Positions 62,232 to 64,000 of a DNA stretch of 64,000 nucleotides are shown one piece after another. The translations under genes were made by a program, and so were the position numbers. The notes beneath the pieces are model-generated. The model searched no databases. It was not told the origin of the DNA and worked only from the letters and a program-made list of their open reading frames with translations. Source of the DNA: Leishmania donovani (lineage: Eukaryota > Euglenozoa > Kinetoplastea > Trypanosomatida > Trypanosomatidae); contig NC_018244.1 in assembly GCF_000227135.1 (NCBI RefSeq), forward strand, positions 508,734 to 572,733, in the 5' to 3' direction. How positions within the stretch are numbered: the first letter of the stretch is position 1; every line of letters starts with the position of its first letter.

Positions 62232-64000
62232 ATGTCTCGACGCACATTTTTTGAGGGCATGCGCCAGGAGGCCCGCGACCGCGGTGGGTACGACAGCGGG
62301 GGCAGTTGCTGCAGCGCCGCAGACCCCAGCGACGCAGGAAGGGCAACCGCTGCAGCGGCTGCCAAACGGTCGAACCCGCACGAAGATCTCGTGCATGTGC
62401 TTGACAGGCCGGAGCACTGCTCTGCTGCTGCTGGTATTGCTGGTGGGGATGCAGCACCGTTGTCGCCCTCTATCTCACCGCTCACGGGCCCACCCAGCGG
62501 TGCTCCGGACAGCGATTACGGCGAGGTGTTGAGCCCCTCAGAGTGGTGGAAGCACCGACACCGTGATGACGTGGCTAGAGTCTCGACCGCCTTAGGCCAG
62601 CCTCAAACCTTTTCACCACCGCCCCAGGCTCCTCTCACTGCGCCGCACAACGATACCCAGCAGCAGCACCAGCACACGCATTTAAGGCAGGAGCACAGGG
62701 ACGCTGCCAGCAGCAGCAGCGGCGGCGGAAGCAGCGGTTGTTTCCACTCCAACCAGCGCCACCTTGACGAAGAGCACGATGCTCATCACCTCCACGCGCA
62801 CCCGCGCCTTTCCCCGGATGCCGGCTTCAAGTTTGGTCATGACGATGCGCCGTTCAGCCAAAACAGCTCCTTCACTACGGCCGCCGCTGCTTCTGCAGCT
62901 CGCCGCCAGTCAGCCACTGACCGTGCGCGTCGCACCAGTTGTTCCGTCAGTAGCATAGCCGATCTTTATCGGCATGCGGACCGCAGTGCAAGCGCGCCGC
63001 GGCGGTTCTCGCTGGGGCGATCCAGCTCCACACAGTCTCGTAAGTATATCGACTCCACATTGTCCTCGGCAGTGCACCGGGCGGGGGCGCGACAGGACCG
63101 GTGTGGCAGCATCACTCGCGTGGAGGCTTCACTAGTTGCACTGCAAGTCGAGTTGGCGGCCGAGAAACGCAACAACATTGAGGCGGAGCACCACATCACT
63201 ACACTGAACCGCGAAGTGAAGCGTCTGCGGGAGGAGAATGCGCGCTTGTCACGCGAGGTGGCGGTTGCCGCGACTGCTGCCCACGGCGCATCCGCACCGC
63301 CCCACTCGGTCGCACCCGGCGGCGGTGCGGACGGTGCTGGGGCGGCTTTCTCGTCTTCGACAGCGCAGGCGAATTCGGATGCGGTGACGGCGGAGAAGCG
63401 GATCGAAGTCCTCGAGGCGCGTCTCGGTGAGCTGTCGCGTAACATGGAGACGAAGCTGCGTGAGCTGGACACAAAAGACGAGCGCATTCGTCTGCTGGAG
63501 CACAAGCTCGCGGACCAGCTGCTGCTGTACTCGGGGATGAGTTACATGGGGGAAGTGTCCACAAACCCTCCTCAGGCTCTGCAGCCGGCCATGATGGTGC
63601 GGCACAACTCAGCGACGGCGTCAACACATCAGCAGCAGCGCCGGCCGAGCCGCACGAGGCAGAAGGGCAGTGAAAGAGTGAGCAGCGTCGGAGCCCACGC
63701 GTCGCCTTCGCGGCTGTACTGGCAGGCGCAGGCGCCGGACACAACGCTGGCGGGTCCAAAGGTGAGCGCCATCCGATCAGTGAGCGTGCACAACCTGCAC
63801 GTTGGTCAGAGCGACAACGGCGGCAGCGCCGGCCCGCGGTTGATTTCGCGGGAGCAAGCTAGCAGCACTTGCAATCATGTGCGCCACAGCGATGACGCCG
63901 GCGCGTGGGGGGAGGGGGCGCCCACTGACGCAGGGCCGCAGCCGTCCGCTTTTTTGCTGCGGGAGTCCCAGCCCGATGCTAGGGTGAACCGCCCGCTAAG
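62232..64000 (+). CDS. Coiled-coil protein, 5' part (runs off the window)
   Basis: Open from the ATG at 62232 to the window end, 589 codons without a stop. N-terminus MSRRTFFEGMRQEARDRGGY, then a His/Ser/Gln-rich disordered region (~70-245) and a coiled coil from ~300: SLVALQVELAAEKRNNIEAE, then LNREVKRLREENARLSREV, a break, then AEKRIEVLEARLGELSRNME through ERIRLLEHKLADQLLLYSG (~382-433). A low-complexity Ser/Arg tail begins after ~440. Heptad character and composition suggest a structural or scaffold protein, possibly of the cytoskeleton, but no family is recognised. The true end lies beyond 64000. Confidence 0.7.
   Translation, partial: MSRRTFFEGMRQEARDRGGYDSGGSCCSAADPSDAGRATAAAAAKRSNPHEDLVHVLDRPEHCSAAAGIAGGDAAPLSPSISPLTGPPSGAPDSDYGEVLSPSEWWKHRHRDDVARVSTALGQPQTFSPPPQAPLTAPHNDTQQQHQHTHLRQEHRDAASSSSGGGSSGCFHSNQRHLDEEHDAHHLHAHPRLSPDAGFKFGHDDAPFSQNSSFTTAAAASAARRQSATDRARRTSCSVSSIADLYRHADRSASAPRRFSLGRSSSTQSRKYIDSTLSSAVHRAGARQDRCGSITRVEASLVALQVELAAEKRNNIEAEHHITTLNREVKRLREENARLSREVAVAATAAHGASAPPHSVAPGGGADGAGAAFSSSTAQANSDAVTAEKRIEVLEARLGELSRNMETKLRELDTKDERIRLLEHKLADQLLLYSGMSYMGEVSTNPPQALQPAMMVRHNSATASTHQQQRRPSRTRQKGSERVSSVGAHASPSRLYWQAQAPDTTLAGPKVSAIRSVSVHNLHVGQSDNGGSAGPRLISREQASSTCNHVRHSDDAGAWGEGAPTDAGPQPSAFLLRESQPDARVNRPL

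Noticed and set aside
1..64000. tRNA, rRNA and snRNA genes
   Set aside because: I looked for T-loop-like GTTCGA-type boxes with matching acceptor stems and saw none; a tRNAscan/Infernal run would be decisive.

Overview
The window looks like about 64 kb of a Leishmania-type trypanosomatid chromosome. It is GC-rich, and no convincing intron was seen. The genes are long, lack introns and all lie on the + strand. They are separated by 0.8-4 kb spacers full of pyrimidine tracts followed by AG (trans-splice acceptors) and CA/GT repeats. This is the layout of a single polycistronic transcription unit with no strand switch. The UDP-sugar pyrophosphorylase gene has the length and sequence I recall for the L. 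major enzyme encoded on chromosome 17. That placement is from memory and was not searched.

Layout, left to right: 3' end of an unidentified gene (1-711); a PLAC8-like cysteine-rich protein with a long disordered N-terminus (2075-4351); a coiled-coil protein whose C-terminal part reads, in order, as a badly decayed kinesin motor domain (6613-8844); a ubiquitin-specific protease (10480-14427); a steroid 5-alpha-reductase family membrane enzyme (15340-16962); an intact orphan kinesin of the KIN-E type (17765-22057); a small probable mitochondrial protein (24489-24845); an NSUN2-type RNA m5C methyltransferase (26051-29578); a poorly resolved stretch with a 603-N gap (about 30.1-32.6 kb); a CEP164-like WW/coiled-coil protein (32958-37148); an XRN-family 5'-3' exoribonuclease with C-terminal membrane segments and a zinc finger, broken by an assembly duplication (39022-42895); another gapped spacer; UDP-sugar pyrophosphorylase (45565-47457); two adjacent coiled-coil proteins of similar architecture (48433-50490 and 51496-53709, the second with an open frame beyond its TGA); an unidentified protein (56153-58297); a 3.9-kb spacer with no visible gene; and the 5' part of a coiled-coil protein running off the end (62232-64000).

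Because genes in such arrays are co-transcribed regardless of function, neighbours need not work together. Still, two gene families known from other work to act at the flagellum base or tip (KIN-E and CEP164) lie here. The most unusual items are the pseudo-kinesin, the apparently membrane-anchored exonuclease with a RanBP2-type finger, a roughly 243-bp almost identical repeat placed upstream of two unrelated genes, and a possible alternative N-terminus that would add a mitochondrial-type presequence to UDP-sugar pyrophosphorylase. Draft quality matters: there are three large N gaps, several small ones, and one clear unmerged contig overlap.
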